Shown: positions 1 through 11,877, counted from the stretch's first letter. The stretch is DNA of 38,563 bases from Welwitschia mirabilis (GCA_051453625.1 JBOZIK010000001.1:170819104-170857666); one strand, 5' to 3'. Made by a program: numbers and translations. Notes: a model not told the origin generated them from the letters alone.

Positions 1-870
1 TTAATTATTAATTTTTAATTATGATATCTTCCTAAAGCCCAAAAATGGTATAATTAATGTTTAAAATTAAAGAAAAATTATTACGGAAAGTTTTATTGGA
101 AAATTAAGTATATAAAATATGTCTCTAATAGTATATTTAAGTTAAATTATTTATCAGTGATATTTAATTATAGAAGTAACTCTTTTACACCTTTTGCCTT
201 AGCTTATTTTGAATGTGCATGCTTATAAGTGTTTTCACCTTAGTAGTTAAGTGACATAAGTAGTTTCTAGCTTATCACTTATTTTTATTGCCTTATGATA
301 TAGCCATATGAAATCTTGGATAAATACTTATATCTTAACAATTATACTTGAGCTATACTTTCTTTTATTTACCTTCTTTGCACCACTCCATGGAGATTGT
401 CATAAGAGCATGGAAGAGTATTTCTAGGATTGGCATAGCTCCAGGTATGTTTTAGTCTATTTAAGTACATTATTTTATACTTTTTTAATTATTATTGAAA
501 GAAAAATAAAGGAATATTCCCTTTATTTAGGTAGAAAAGAAAAGGAAAAATTATCTCTGTTATCTAGATCTTTATCATGATAATCTTGAAAAAAGAATTG
601 TTCTTGTATGCTTGCTTTCTTTTATGGTTGTTTCTATAAAATGAACTAAATGATGATTAGAATTATTATAACTAGGTAAATAACTCATCAAATATCCACA
701 TTAGTTGGAATTGTTTGCATGCATTTGTATGGTGTATTTATTAAATAAGACTAAATCAAGATAATTCTAATGATGTTCATCCCCACACTTAGATTTCATC
801 ACCAAGGTGGGTTGCATCACATTTTTTTAATAATACCCTTTTAGAAGTGGATATAATCACCACTCTTCTA
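1..870. repeat. Repeat segment A, copy 1
   Basis: This segment is homologous along its length to 2118-2960, spaced about 2.1 kb apart in direct orientation. Shared landmarks are the 'tctaggattggcatagctc' block (424 and 2541), the 'cttgtatgcttgctttctt' block (603 and 2717) and the 'cacacttagatttcatca' block (783 and 2896). Part of it (about 620-780) also matches 31890-32030. No open reading frame is present. It is probably part of a long LTR or leader of a retrotransposon, because the third copy lies just upstream of a primer binding site at 32737. The copy is cut by the window start. Confidence 0.8.
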
Positions 871-874
871 CCCT

Positions 875-974
875 NNNNNNNNNNNNNNNNNNNNNNNNNN
901 NNNNNNNNNNNNNNNNNNNNNNNNNNNNNNNNNNNNNNNNNNNNNNNNNNNNNNNNNNNNNNNNNNNNNNNNNN
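875..974. other. Assembly gap (100 N)
   Basis: A run of exactly 100 N separates repeat segment A from a TA microsatellite. The size is probably a placeholder, so the real distance is unknown. Confidence 0.95.

Positions 975-976
<2 letters not shown>

Positions 977-1013
<37 letters not shown>
977..1013. repeat. (TA)n microsatellite
   Basis: An uninterrupted TA run directly follows the gap, and the low complexity probably caused the gap. It lies just before the block homologous to 29690 onward. Confidence 0.9.
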
Positions 1014-1014
<1 letters not shown>

Positions 1015-1015
<1 letters not shown>

Positions 1016-2110
1016 TCTTACTTTAAAGCTTGGAGCTTGGAAGCTTGAAGCTAAGGAACTCTTGAGTTTGGATCTTCATCAATCTTTAATTATCAAAGTC
1101 TTATCAATCTTCCTAAGTAAACTCTTTACTCATATTGTTCATATGATTTCCTTTTCTATTGGAATGATGTGATATTTCATTAAAAAATTATTTGTTACTT
1201 TTATGCAATTATATTATAAAATATTATTCCCTCCCATTAGCTCCCACTAAGATATTATAGTAAGATATAAGGGGTTTCTTATGCCTAATTGGTGATGGAA
1301 GATTACTAATGGATGATTATGACCAAGTAATTAAGGGGTTTATTATTTAAGGAAAAAATTATTAGGTACTCATATTTGTTTTAGTATTATATTCTTTTAA
1401 TTTATTATGCACTAGGACCATCTTATTAGGGGTAAAGTCTGATACTTAAAAATCTCTTTAGGCTAGTACTCTTCCATGAAAATTATAAGTTTTATAGTAA
1501 ATATTTTTTTAGTTGATTTGATTTTTATTTTTACAATGATTTTTTATTTTTGTAAGTTATATTTAACTAGTTATAAAAACTTTATCATATTTTTATTATG
1601 ATAAAAATTAAATTTTTAGAATAGAGACATAACATAAAAACATCATATCTTATTAATTTATAGGTGTAAATAGATGAAAATGTTTTTGTAGGTCTATAAT
1701 TATGTTATTAACATGAAAATGTAGAAGTGGTAATATTTCTAAGGGGTAATTATTTTTTAAAAAATTATTTGTTAAGATATGTTATGAAATAAATGTAGAA
1801 AATGAGAAGTAAGTAATTTACAACTTTGTATCTGTCTGTTAACATATTTGTAAACTTGAGCATCCTAACTTATAGGAAATTGAATAATCTTTCTAAAACA
1901 TCTTAAATTATTTAAAAACTCAAAGTATTTTGAAAGTTATGGTTATTTTAGTGTAGTGTGGTAAGATTGTAATTTTAGAAAATTTGATAGTTTTTAGCCT
2001 TAAATAATAACATTAGAAATAATATTTTTAGAATTCCAAGATAGTTTATGTTAGATTCTAAAAATGCTATCATGTGCCTAGGTTTTTAAAAACTACCTTA
2101 ATTTATTTTT
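1015..2110. repeat. Repeat segment B, copy 1 (homolog of about 29690-30900)
   Basis: The 'agcttgga..ttggaagctt' block at 1028-1050, the 'cttcatcaatctt' block near 1074, the 'aatctctttaggctagtact' stretch (1450) and the 'ttattttagtgtag' stretch (1942) all recur in the same order and orientation at 29690-30790. There is no coding capacity. Together with the A copies on its right it forms a unit of about 2.2 kb (1015-3240) found again at 29690-32460. Confidence 0.75.
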
Positions 2111-2117
2111 TTACTTC

Positions 2118-3240
2118 AATGTTAATTAAGTTTTAACTATGATATCTCCTTAGAGACTAAAAATGATATAACTAATATTTAGAATTATATAAAAATTATT
2201 CACAAAATTTTATAGGGAAAGTAAGCATATAAAATATATTTATATTAATAAACTTAAGAAAAATTGCCTATAAGTAGTATTTATTTGTATAAATACCCCT
2301 TTTATCCTTTTTCTTTAGCTTACTTTGAATGTCCATGCTTGTAAAAGTTTTTACCTTAGTAGTTTAAGTAACATAAGAAGTCTCTAGGTTATCACTTACT
2401 TTTATTAACTTATAATATAGACATATGATATCTTAGCAAAATACATATATATAAATAATTATGCTTGAGATATATTTTTTTTTGTTTACCTTCTTTACAC
2501 CAATCAATAAAGATTTTCATTTGAGTATCAAAGAATGTTTCTAGGATTGGCATAGCTCTAAGTATTTTTTATCTTCTTTAAGTACATTATTTTATATTTG
2601 TATTGTTACTAAAATAAAAATAAAAGAACATTTCCTTTATTTAGATATAAAATAAAAGAAAAGAATATTTCCTTTATCTAGATTTTTATTATTATAATAT
2701 TTGAAAAAGAAATGTTCTTGTATGCTTGCTTTCTTTTTATGATCGTTTTTATAAAATGAACTAAATTATGATTAGAATTATTATAACTATGTAAATAATT
2801 CATTAAATATCCACATTAGTTAGAATTTTTTTCATGCATTTATATGGTATATCACACAAGACTAAATCAAGATAATTGTAATAATGTTCATCCCACACTT
2901 AGATTTCATCATCAAGATGGGTTGCAATGTATTTTTTTTATAATGGATCATGTTGCATCATATAGAGATGCCTCAAGGAAGCTAGGGTTATTCGTAAGCA
3001 TGCATCTATCTAATGTATTGACTTTCACCTATATCAAGGGTATATTTAGATGAAGTGAAAGCCTATGAATTTTAGCATAGCCATGTTTGTATAGTTTAGA
3101 ACCTGAAGTAGAACTAACTCACATCCAAAGGGTGGTCGGATATTAATTTGAAATGCCATTATTTGGAGTTGCAACCTCCTATTATATTGGTTAGGTATCA
3201 TCCTTAAAATTTATCCATGTATATTGACAACAAGTTCACA
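2118..3240. repeat. Repeat segment A, copy 2 with right extension
   Basis: Bases 2118-2960 match 1-870. Bases about 2760-3240 match 31900-32460, with shared 'gatgattagaattatt', 'gtagaactaactcacat' and 'attggttaggtatcatcctt' type blocks. The short open frame at 2844-3053 is chance: its sequence follows the repeat, not a protein pattern. This is the right half of the left-hand long repeat. Confidence 0.75.
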
Positions 3241-3549
3241 TCTCCTCAATTATTCATAAGATATCTTTCATGTGATAAAAAACTAGGAATAAATGAAGGA
3301 CACAAAGTTATAACATCACTATTGTTTGTAAACTGATATAATCTAAAAATTAATTATAGGTAAATATATGATATTAATATGATTTTTCTTTTGTAGAACA
3401 TGGAAATTATAATTAAGGAGTGAGTAAAATTTGGTCCTACATTCCACTGTGTTTATTAAGTGAAGATATTAAAGAAGAAAGGACTTTTTTACTTTTTAAA
3501 AAATTAGTGCTTAATTAGCATAAGATAAAAAAGGGTGTCACACAATTTG
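3241..3549. other. AT-rich spacer, nothing recognised
   Basis: No homology to the other repeat copies was seen beyond 3240, and no coding pattern was found on either strand before the LINE relic begins. Confidence 0.5.
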
Positions 3550-4440
3550 CCCATAGATATTTGGACTAGTGTAGGTGATTTCAATACGATGGAGAAGCTA
3601 GAACATAAAATTCAAGAAAGGAGAGGAGGTCAAGATAACAAGAAGTTTGATCTATAGTTGCAACTTAAGAGTAACTTCAACTCTTTGATGGCTAATCATA
3701 ATTGTTCACGTTTTAGCACTTTGAATTAGTTTACATGAAATAATTCTAGCCATGAAAACTTCTCTATTGCCTCTAGATTAGATAAGGCATACCTTTTAAT
3801 AAATACCTTCATTTAGTTTATAAAAGTAAGTGATGTTCCTGTCAAAGTAAATTACATTCATGTTCTTTTTTATCACATTCTACTACTTGGTCTTTTTCTT
3901 TCTCTGACTTCTCTTAATATTCTAATGATCTTTGCATTTTTAACACAACCTTTATTCTTTATATGGTTTATTAATGAAAATTTAAAACCTTTCTCCAAAA
4001 TCTATTAGAAAAGTGGTTGGATAGATTGATGGGTCCACGCTTGCAGTCATCTTTAACATTTTTTAAACATGTAAGAAGGGTGATAACATATTAGATGTCT
4101 TGCTATAACATTAGTGTCACCAAATAAATATACCTTTTTCAAAATGCTAGTGATAAAGATTGATGGAGCTGAGGTAGAATCAACTATTCCCTGATATTTT
4201 GATTCTAATAGACTACTTTCTTAAGTCAAAATACATCACAAACATATTCAACTCTATCATTAAAATTATTAGAGTTCTAATGTAATATAAGAGTAACTAT
4301 AATGACATATATTTACATTTTTACAATAAAGATATAGGGAAAAAGGGAAAAACTTTAATCAAGCTTCTTATAGAGATTTATATTCATAATAATTCAATCA
4401 CACTCATTCTATGAAAAGTTATGCTTCATAAGATCCATTT
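3550..4440 (+). pseudogene. L1-type LINE ORF2 relic, endonuclease domain
   Basis: In the frame containing 3562-3585 the translation reads W..VGDFNTMEKLE, the GDFN signature of the APE-type endonuclease of plant L1 LINEs. It is followed at 3712-3792 by a degraded FTW-N segment and 'IASRLDKAYL', corresponding to the family's 'i.sRLDRa' block. Stops in the frame fall where Trp is expected (TAG at 3655 and 3727, TGA at 3736), which fits TGG decay. Beyond 3840 the frame shifts and the match fades, although 4200-4270 resembles the 'R.N.I..I' linker that precedes the RT domain. No RT domain is visible. It is a dead fragment with no detectable promoter or poly(A) tail. Confidence 0.7.
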
Positions 4441-4679
4441 TTTATTAAAAAATATTATGTACTAGTTATTTCTAAATAGTAAAAAAAAAGAAATAGTAAC
4501 TTTGGGCCAAGTTAAGTAAATTGATTATTCTCAATAATAACAAACTTTATTTTAAAACTTGAAACAAATTAAATTTCTTCAAAAAAATCCTTAGATTAGG
4601 TTAAGAATAAAATAGGGAAAGAGATACTTAATAGAAATTATTTACATTTATTTCTATATTTAAAATAACACTACAAGAA
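4441..4679. other. AT-rich spacer, nothing recognised
   Basis: No coherent frame or repeat was recognised. A short A-run lies near 4480. Confidence 0.4.
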
Positions 4680-5009
4680 CAAAAAATTCAAGCTAGGTTA
4701 ACCATAGCCTCTCCTCTTGCAGTCCTCCTAGACCTCTCCTATTTTTAGAATTATTTCATCTTAAAAATATCCTATCTCATCTCATGATAATATTATTTAT
4801 AAGCTTCTCAGTCTGTTACATAAGAGATACGTTCATCCTCGAAGAAGAAGATTTTTATTGATATGTACATTATTTTTCTTCTTTAGTCATTCATGAACTT
4901 CTAAGGGTGATTTCTTTTGTTAAGAACTCCCTTGATTTGATTCTCCTTGTTGCCACTTATCCTTACCTATAACTATTGAAATGTCTCCTTTTTTCCTCTT
5001 CTCTTCCAT
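4680..5009 (-). pseudogene. Degenerate Lys-rich coding segment, family unknown
   Basis: From an ATG at 5009 the minus strand reads MEEKRKKGDISIVIGKDKWQ and continues with a hydrophilic, Lys/Glu/Gln-rich frame broken by a few stops to about 4680. Several stops fall where CAA/CAG or TGG could have stood. It lies about 240 bases downstream of the end of the larger minus-strand relic at 5255-7153, so the two may have been consecutive reading frames of one unit. I do not recognise the family. The coding call rests only on amino-acid composition and frame continuity. Confidence 0.35.
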
Positions 5010-5187
5010 TTCTCAATTTCATAAAACATAAAATACAAAAAATATCTATATGCATATGTATAAGATGCTTATAATGATATTACTCAATTCAAGTTCATTA
5101 TAAATTATTAGCAAAATATTTAAAAGTAATTATATAATCTAATGTTCATCACACCCCAAACTTAAGGTTTTGCATGTCCTTATAAAA

Positions 5188-5189
<2 letters not shown>

Positions 5190-5221
<32 letters not shown>
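5190..5221. repeat. (TA)n microsatellite
   Basis: Uninterrupted TA dinucleotide run in the spacer between two minus-strand coding relics. Confidence 0.9.
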
Positions 5222-5225
<4 letters not shown>

Positions 5226-5254
5226 GATATGTCACAATTTATAAATGAATTTAC

Positions 5255-7153
5255 AATTCACTCTTGTGATTTTTTTAAATACATATTTCCTATTCTTTTG
5301 GGTCTAGGAGGGGGAGCAGTCCCTAATTCTTCTTTAGATAGCTTCAGTTCTTCATCTTGAATTTTCTTTGCATATTCTACATCTTTTCATAATGCTCTAT
5401 GATTTTGCTTTGGTATTCAACTTCTTCTCTTTATAGATTCAAATGTTCATTTAAGGGTTCAACTATAATCAAAGCATGCGAAAGTAACTTTAGGAGAAGG
5501 GATCAAGATAGAATCCTTTAAGGTGTTACTAGTCTCAGCTATTTTAACTACTTTCAACACTTTCTGCTATATCATAATATAATCTGAGATTGACATCAAT
5601 CAAGGTTAGATCTAGATTTTAATATGTTAAACAATTAAGTGCTTCATATTGCTTAACACTAACACCAATCTCTAACTTATCTATTCAAAATTATTGATAG
5701 CTCTTTCTAACCTAGTGATTTTTGCTTTTGAGATTCTAGCCTCTTCAAAGTATTTTTCTGCAAAATTCAATAGATCTTTTAGTTTTATTTCTTATCTAGG
5801 TAATGATTTACACATCAAATCTTTCGATCTATTTTGAAATAAAGAGTGGAAAGTCAAAAATTGGCTAGCTTCTTTCTTCAACTTAGTCATTGTGACTTTA
5901 ACTTGTTTTGAAAATTCATCAAAAGGATCAATTAGATTTTGTGGATATGGATTTCCCCATCTTTCCACAAATACATAGTCCGCTTTAGGCATAAGATACT
6001 TACCTAATTATCTTCTCAATTTATAATTTTCTTTAAATTATTTTTCCTTCTTTATTAATAGCCAATTTTTAATCTTTGAAGGATAAAATTGTTGTAATGA
6101 GTTTTCTATGACATCTCTCAAAAGAATGGAAAATTATTTAGATGAGAAAGAAAGTAATGTAGTCTTGATCCTGCTTGTTTCAAATTGATTAAGACAACTT
6201 TATCTTTCTTATTTCCACTTCTCCTTCTTCTTAATTAATTGTTCAATTTAGTGGGACGATGCTACATTAACCTTCTTCTAAAATTTTAATTCTTGATAAA
6301 CTCTTTCATAGTATCTGACTCTTTCTTCAAATGTAATTTTAGTATTATCTTCATTACATAACTATAGAAATAGTCCACAATTTTTTATTGCTACTGTATA
6401 ATATTCTACTATAAGGTTCTCCCCTTTCCCCCATAATAATCTTTGAATAATGACTTCAATATTGATTTAAACTTTTGATTCTTAGGATTAAATTCTAAAG
6501 GAGCAGTAATCTGCATTTTTGTAATTTGCAATCTTTCTTTTAAACTATGAACTTCCTTTTTAATTTAATATTTTTTTTCAAAAACTTTTGTCTTGCCATC
6601 CTTCTTCACAGAGAGCAATTGTTTTTCTAACTTAAAATTTCTTTGGAATTACCTTTGTCCTCCTATTTAATTTATTCTAGCTACATGTGTGTTTTACTTA
6701 ATTCTTGTTGCAATTGACCCATTTACTCTAGTATCAAAGTCTCCTTTTCTTAGGCCTTTTGTACTTCGGTATCCAAAGATATTGTTTCTCCTTTTTCCAC
6801 TTCTTTGTGAAGGTGGTTAACAGTAATGCTACTTTAGAGATCTTGGAAACTTTTAATTCTCAGATTATTTGATAGGCCTAAGAAGAAATATTTAGATTTA
6901 AGATTTGCTTGAGTTCTCTTAAAATGTTAAAAGCTATGGATATCATAGCTTACAAGAGATTTCCATGTTCTAGAATTGCAAAGTCTATCCAACTAAAATT
7001 GTCTAAATCTAAAAGTGAACAGGAGGGAAAATCAGTCTTTTTGGAGGATAAAGGATTCAATCTCAAACTTATTTGAACCTCGTTAATAATAGCAGAGCAT
7101 GCAAAATAATGTGCATTAGACTTGTAGGAGCAAGTTATCAAAGATACACTCAT
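5255..7153 (-). pseudogene. Decayed coiled-coil-rich ORF of unknown family (about 600 codons)
   Basis: A single minus-strand frame can be followed from about 6600 to about 5640 with only in-frame stops and one shift near 6425, and with shifts at its ends. Recognisable protein-like stretches are SILKSLFKDYYGGKG (about 6460), VEYYTVAIKNCGLF (about 6410), ITFEERVRYYERVYQELKF (6340-6280), NQFETSRIKTTLLSF (about 6190), LQQFYPSKIKNWLL (6095-6055), then ADYVFVERWGNPYPQNLIDP (5980-5920). After these come a heptad-like Lys/Glu-rich region to 5640 and a tail near 5330 with AKKIQDEELKLSKEELG and a Pro-rich PPPRPK, ending at a TGA about 5255. The upstream part (6600-6900) is also Gln/Leu/Glu-rich. An open stretch of 67 codons at 7153-6950 may be the N-terminal part. 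I do not recognise the family; a gag-like or accessory ORF of a mobile element is the best guess. The break pattern (TAA/TAG for likely CAA/CAG/TGG) shows it is dead. Confidence 0.55.
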
Positions 7154-7266
7154 ATTAGAAATGTAGTCATCATTGTCATTAAAGAAGTAATTTCCAATAC
7201 AAAAATGGAAGAATTTGAATTAGTTAAAGTAGTAATTATATGTACTTTGAAACAATTTCAACGTGA

Positions 7267-8206
7267 NNNNNNNNNNNNNNNNNNNNNNNNNNNNNNNNNN
7301 NNNNNNNNNNNNNNNNNNNNNNNNNNNNNNNNNNNNNNNNNNNNNNNNNNNNNNNNNNNNNNNNNNNNNNNNNNNNNNNNNNNNNNNNNNNNNNNNNNNN
7401 NNNNNNNNNNNNNNNNNNNNNNNNNNNNNNNNNNNNNNNNNNNNNNNNNNNNNNNNNNNNNNNNNNNNNNNNNNNNNNNNNNNNNNNNNNNNNNNNNNNN
7501 NNNNNNNNNNNNNNNNNNNNNNNNNNNNNNNNNNNNNNNNNNNNNNNNNNNNNNNNNNNNNNNNNNNNNNNNNNNNNNNNNNNNNNNNNNNNNNNNNNNN
7601 NNNNNNNNNNNNNNNNNNNNNNNNNNNNNNNNNNNNNNNNNNNNNNNNNNNNNNNNNNNNNNNNNNNNNNNNNNNNNNNNNNNNNNNNNNNNNNNNNNNN
7701 NNNNNNNNNNNNNNNNNNNNNNNNNNNNNNNNNNNNNNNNNNNNNNNNNNNNNNNNNNNNNNNNNNNNNNNNNNNNNNNNNNNNNNNNNNNNNNNNNNNN
7801 NNNNNNNNNNNNNNNNNNNNNNNNNNNNNNNNNNNNNNNNNNNNNNNNNNNNNNNNNNNNNNNNNNNNNNNNNNNNNNNNNNNNNNNNNNNNNNNNNNNN
7901 NNNNNNNNNNNNNNNNNNNNNNNNNNNNNNNNNNNNNNNNNNNNNNNNNNNNNNNNNNNNNNNNNNNNNNNNNNNNNNNNNNNNNNNNNNNNNNNNNNNN
8001 NNNNNNNNNNNNNNNNNNNNNNNNNNNNNNNNNNNNNNNNNNNNNNNNNNNNNNNNNNNNNNNNNNNNNNNNNNNNNNNNNNNNNNNNNNNNNNNNNNNN
8101 NNNNNNNNNNNNNNNNNNNNNNNNNNNNNNNNNNNNNNNNNNNNNNNNNNNNNNNNNNNNNNNNNNNNNNNNNNNNNNNNNNNNNNNNNNNNNNNNNNNN
8201 NNNNNN
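7267..8206. other. Assembly gap (940 N)
   Basis: A run of 940 N. Apparent open frames crossing it are produced by the N run and are not real. It interrupts the minus-strand degenerate coding chain. Confidence 0.95.
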
Positions 8207-8559
8207 AATGATAATGCTATTATTATCATTGATCATAAAGGAAATACAAAAAGAACTCGAGTTTTTACAAGAATAACATCATTAGCCCTTAGCAAGGATA
8301 TAAGAGGGCCTCAGTAATGATAAAACTCTTAATGTGATGGGTGACTTCAGGAATTTTATTAATATCAAATAATCTTTTTAAGAGTGAATTACTTAGAAGG
8401 CAAAGAAGTCAAATATTTTTCAATAAAATAATTTTTAATGGTTTTGGATACATTATTACTAGAAAAAAATGAGACACATCTATTGAGTTCCTTTGAAGAA
8501 TCTTTGTTAAGAACATGGAGTAGGCAAAGCCCATCCAATGATCTATTTTCTTATCCTTT

Positions 8560-8990
8560 AGAATATTTATAGTATGTCTTAACCTAGTAAAAATTATATT
8601 TTATAAATTAATATTTTTGGTCAAATTGTGTTTGCTAAATTGATAATTTTGCTCACCAATTTATTGAACAAAAACCTAAGGACATTTAAGCTAGTCTAAC
8701 TTAGCCCTATCTGCCTATGTACAATTGATAAAAAATTAGAATATATTATCTTTAAACCCATAAACTTGATTGGATTTCTTTTAGAATCATATTTTACTTT
8801 ACCATGAGAATAAAGTTAAAAAATTCCCATAACCTAGGGTCTCAAGGTAGAACTTCCCCTTTTCTGTTCTTTTGGCTTCACAGTATCTCATTTGATTGGG
8901 TCTCTTATTATCAACTTTATAATTTCAAGATTTACGATGCTTTATTTTCTTGTATCCTCGACTTCCAAACTAATTTCTTCATTAATTGAA
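8560..8990 (-). pseudogene. Degenerate coding segment, family unknown
   Basis: The minus strand has a coding-like frame between about 8930 and 8810 with FGSRGYKKIKHRKS, RPNQMRYCEAKRTEKGKFYL and ETLGYGNFLTLFSW. After a shift it runs on to about 8620 with a segment resembling LNVLRFLFNKLVSKIINL. It lies upstream of the unknown ORF relic at 5255-7153 on the same strand, across the 940-N gap, so it may be the 5' part of the same unit. No known domain is recognised. The plus-strand open frame at 8804-8989 is its shadow. Confidence 0.3.
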
Positions 8991-9879
8991 ATTTCTTTAG
9001 CAGTTGCAAAAGATTCTCTTACTTAATATTCACAGTATACTCTAGAAAGTCTTAAAAATGCCATTTAATTTAAATGATAAACTTTTCTAGTTAATTTAAT
9101 AAAAGAGCATGAATATCAAATAGGAGAAAAATCAACTTTTACTACAATTTTATGCTTTAAAATTTAAAGAATAATTTGTTAACCTACTTGTTTTTACAAG
9201 TCAAATGAAAAGAAGAAAAAATTCAAGGTCTACTTACTCATTAAACTACTTTTTGCTGTGAATGCCATTTTTTCTACAAGAATGTTTTTTGTAACTAAGT
9301 ATTCTTCAAAAATCTTTCATGATTGGAATGAAATCAATTGAAATTATTTAACTTTTTAATTTATTTTATTTACTTCATATTACATTTTTGCATTAATGAC
9401 TTGCAAAAGATTTAGATTTTCCTTGATTTAGTTATTATTTCAAAACTTCAATTCATGATTATTTTTTTAATAGCAAATATATTAATATTTTTATGTTGAA
9501 ATTTATTCCTAATTGTATCCAAAAGTTTAATAGCCACCTATTAACATACCTATTACACATGTCTAAAATTCAAATTATGATAACCCTTTTAACTAACTAC
9601 AATGACCCCTTCTTACCTTGTTAAAATATTTTTATAAGCTATTTGCATGTCCTTATTTCCTCATTTTTCTCCTTTCACTTCTCTACTTTGATGACCTTAT
9701 TACAAGTACTTACACTTACTAACAATAGTGTCAAAGAGGAAGTAAAGAAAGGAGAAGACAGAATGTTTATTAAATCCTAGATGGAGGAAGTGTATTGTAT
9801 CTAGTCATTTTTTTAAACATTCTTTAACGGGTGATTTCACTTATTAGACAACTAACTTTTACTTATTTTTAAATGATTT
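8991..9879. other. AT-rich spacer, nothing recognised
   Basis: No repeat copy or coherent frame was found. Short purine-rich stretches (9730-9790) carry no recognisable motif. Confidence 0.4.
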
Positions 9880-10440
9880 TTTAAACTTTTGACTAAATTT
9901 ATAGGTTTAGCCTCTGAATGTAGGTTGAGAGTTCCAAAGTCAAGGGAAAGAAATTTGAGTCTTAGATTAGACACATAGATTAGGTTGTAGAGTAAGGTTT
10001 GTCTAATTTTTCATTTGATATACATATTAAATTTTTTGTAATATACCCATCTATAAGAATTTATCTTTTGGGTTGTAATTTTAGTTATTTCCATAATGGT
10101 ACATGCTTAATATCTATCTACTTTTCAATATTTTAGTTAAATAAATGCTATATTATGAAATGTAATCTATTAAAATTTTACTTCTAATTCTATGATTTCA
10201 TTTATGCTTTGAACTTGTCATGACTAATTACTATATTTCTTAGTTAGAGAAAGAAGGTTTAGTAGGGAATGTAAGAATTAGTCTATTGGTAAATTTTATC
10301 TAAGATTTAAGTAAGATTAGGATCTACAAGGGAGAAATTCAATAAAGAGTGTAAGAACTTTTTTAGTAACTAATTCCATCCACAGGCTAATTAACCAATA
10401 ATAAACTTCATGAACTAATTTAGTAAAACGGAAGGAAAAA
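9880..10440 (+). pseudogene. Weak coding-like stretch, family unknown
   Basis: On the plus strand a frame from about 9929 runs with few stops; 46 codons are open between 9997 and 10134, including DIHIKFFVIYPSIRIYLLG. A second frame at 10245-10430 reads like LEKEGLVGNVRISLLVNFI, then DLSKIRIYKGEIQ and a segment ending [10 protein letters not shown], with stops where CAA/CGA could have stood. The composition is more protein-like than the surrounding AT-rich DNA. No family is recognised and chance cannot be excluded. Confidence 0.2.
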
Positions 10441-10458
10441 ATGAAGAAGTCAAATTTC

Positions 10459-10490
10459 TCATATATATACATATATACATATATATACAT

Positions 10491-10522
<32 letters not shown>

Positions 10523-10575
10523 CCATATATATGTATTTATGTATGTACATACATACACACATATGTGTATGTATA
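10459..10575. repeat. Compound TA/CATA microsatellite
   Basis: Mixed (TA)n, (TATACA)n and (TACA)n tracts in succession. The 81-codon minus-strand open frame here, rich in Tyr and Ile, is a product of the repeat. Confidence 0.9.
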
Positions 10576-11639
10576 TAACATGAAATTATTAATGGAACAT
10601 TTATTGTCTAACAACCAACATAATTTGAAATTTATTTTCTATAAAGAAAGTTTATAATTTATTATTATCCTATAATTTGATTTTTCTATAGGGTGAAGAG
10701 TCTGTAAATCATGGAATTCTTCAGATTCCAAAACATTTTTTTCTCTTTTTCTTTTGTCACTTAGACTTTTATGACCATTCCATTACTGACATTCTTTTAA
10801 TCAAACTTCTGCTCATCTCTCCTTAACTTATTCTAAGAGCATTTAAGTTTAGATCAAACTTCTAGTTCTACCTTTTATAATAGAAAGGCTCCATGAGACA
10901 GCAGCTCTAATGCTAAAGGTAAAATGATTAGTATTTTATTTTTGGGGTCAATTACAATTGTTGCAAAGTTGCCTCAACTCCATCAGATCCTAACACTCTT
11001 GTGATGTGTAATAAACTCGTCTTAGAAAAAAGAGATTGGATGATGAAATTTTTATCATTGTATACTATTATATTTATATTTATATATATATATATATATG
11101 TAAAATAACATTTTATTTTCATGGTTAAAGTGTGTGGTGTCACAAAATTTAATTTGATTTTAATTTTATAAATGGCTATCTTCCCTTTTAAATTTTTAAT
11201 GTCCTCATCAAATTCGATGTTGAAATGTTATAATTTAATTTTAGCTTAAAGTAATGATTTCTTTCAATTATTTTCATGAGTGTTCACAAAGAATTTATGA
11301 CAAAAATAAAATAAAATTTTTAGAATTTCCTTCTATTATCATAGTATACATATGCTCATCTAAAAACTTTAATTAAAAATAGAACATTTAATTATTCATT
11401 AAGTATGTAAATCTATATGAAATTTGACTATTTAAAATTGTTTTCCATACCTTTAAGGTAAATCTTCTTTCTATACTACTATTGTAGTTTCTTCATAAAA
11501 TGATTTACAACTTAGTATTCTATATTAGTTGATAAAGATTTAAAATCATTTATTTTGAATGTAAAGTTACACATCCATACTAATTTACAATTGAGGTTGA
11601 AGAATTGTATTCTAAATAGACTTTATTAGATAGCTAATT
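10576..11639. other. AT-rich spacer with a short (TA)n at about 11080-11100
   Basis: No coherent coding frame or second repeat copy was seen. The 63-codon minus-strand open frame near 10952-11143 spans the microsatellite and shows no family pattern. Confidence 0.45.
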
Positions 11640-11789
11640 NNNNNNNNNNNNNNNNNNNNNNNNNNNNNNNNNNNNNNNNNNNNNNNNNNNNNNNNNNNNN
11701 NNNNNNNNNNNNNNNNNNNNNNNNNNNNNNNNNNNNNNNNNNNNNNNNNNNNNNNNNNNNNNNNNNNNNNNNNNNNNNNNNNNNNNNNN
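11640..11789. other. Assembly gap (150 N)
   Basis: A run of 150 N directly upstream of the target frame that was split by the 11878-20226 insertion. Confidence 0.95.
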
Positions 11790-11790
11790 C

Positions 11791-11877
11791 TCATCATGTT
11801 TGAATTTATTCAACTTGTCCGATATGTTTTCTTCTTTAGAATCATCAATTTCCTTATCCTCTAAGCTCAAGATAAGG
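11791..11877 (+). pseudogene. Left fragment of a reading frame split by the LTR element
   Basis: In the frame starting at 11791 the sequence is open to the insertion point and reads SSCLNLFNLSDMFSSLESS, then a Ser/Lys/Leu-rich segment. Joining 11877 to the base after the target duplication at 20231 keeps the frame and leads into an open stretch of about 60 further codons. The 5' end is lost in the gap. The family is not recognised. Confidence 0.45.

Noticed and set aside
5255-7153. Assigning the unknown ORF to an endogenous plant virus
   Set aside because: No movement protein, coat, protease or RT motif of such viruses was visible; composition alone is not evidence.
7073-8317. Large open frames across 7073-8317, 7220-8236, 7258-8229 and 7263-8276
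   Set aside because: They exist only because a 940-N run has no stop codons; the sequenced ends show no shared protein pattern.
10317-10562. 81-codon Tyr/Ile-rich minus-strand frame
   Set aside because: Translation of a TA/CATA microsatellite.
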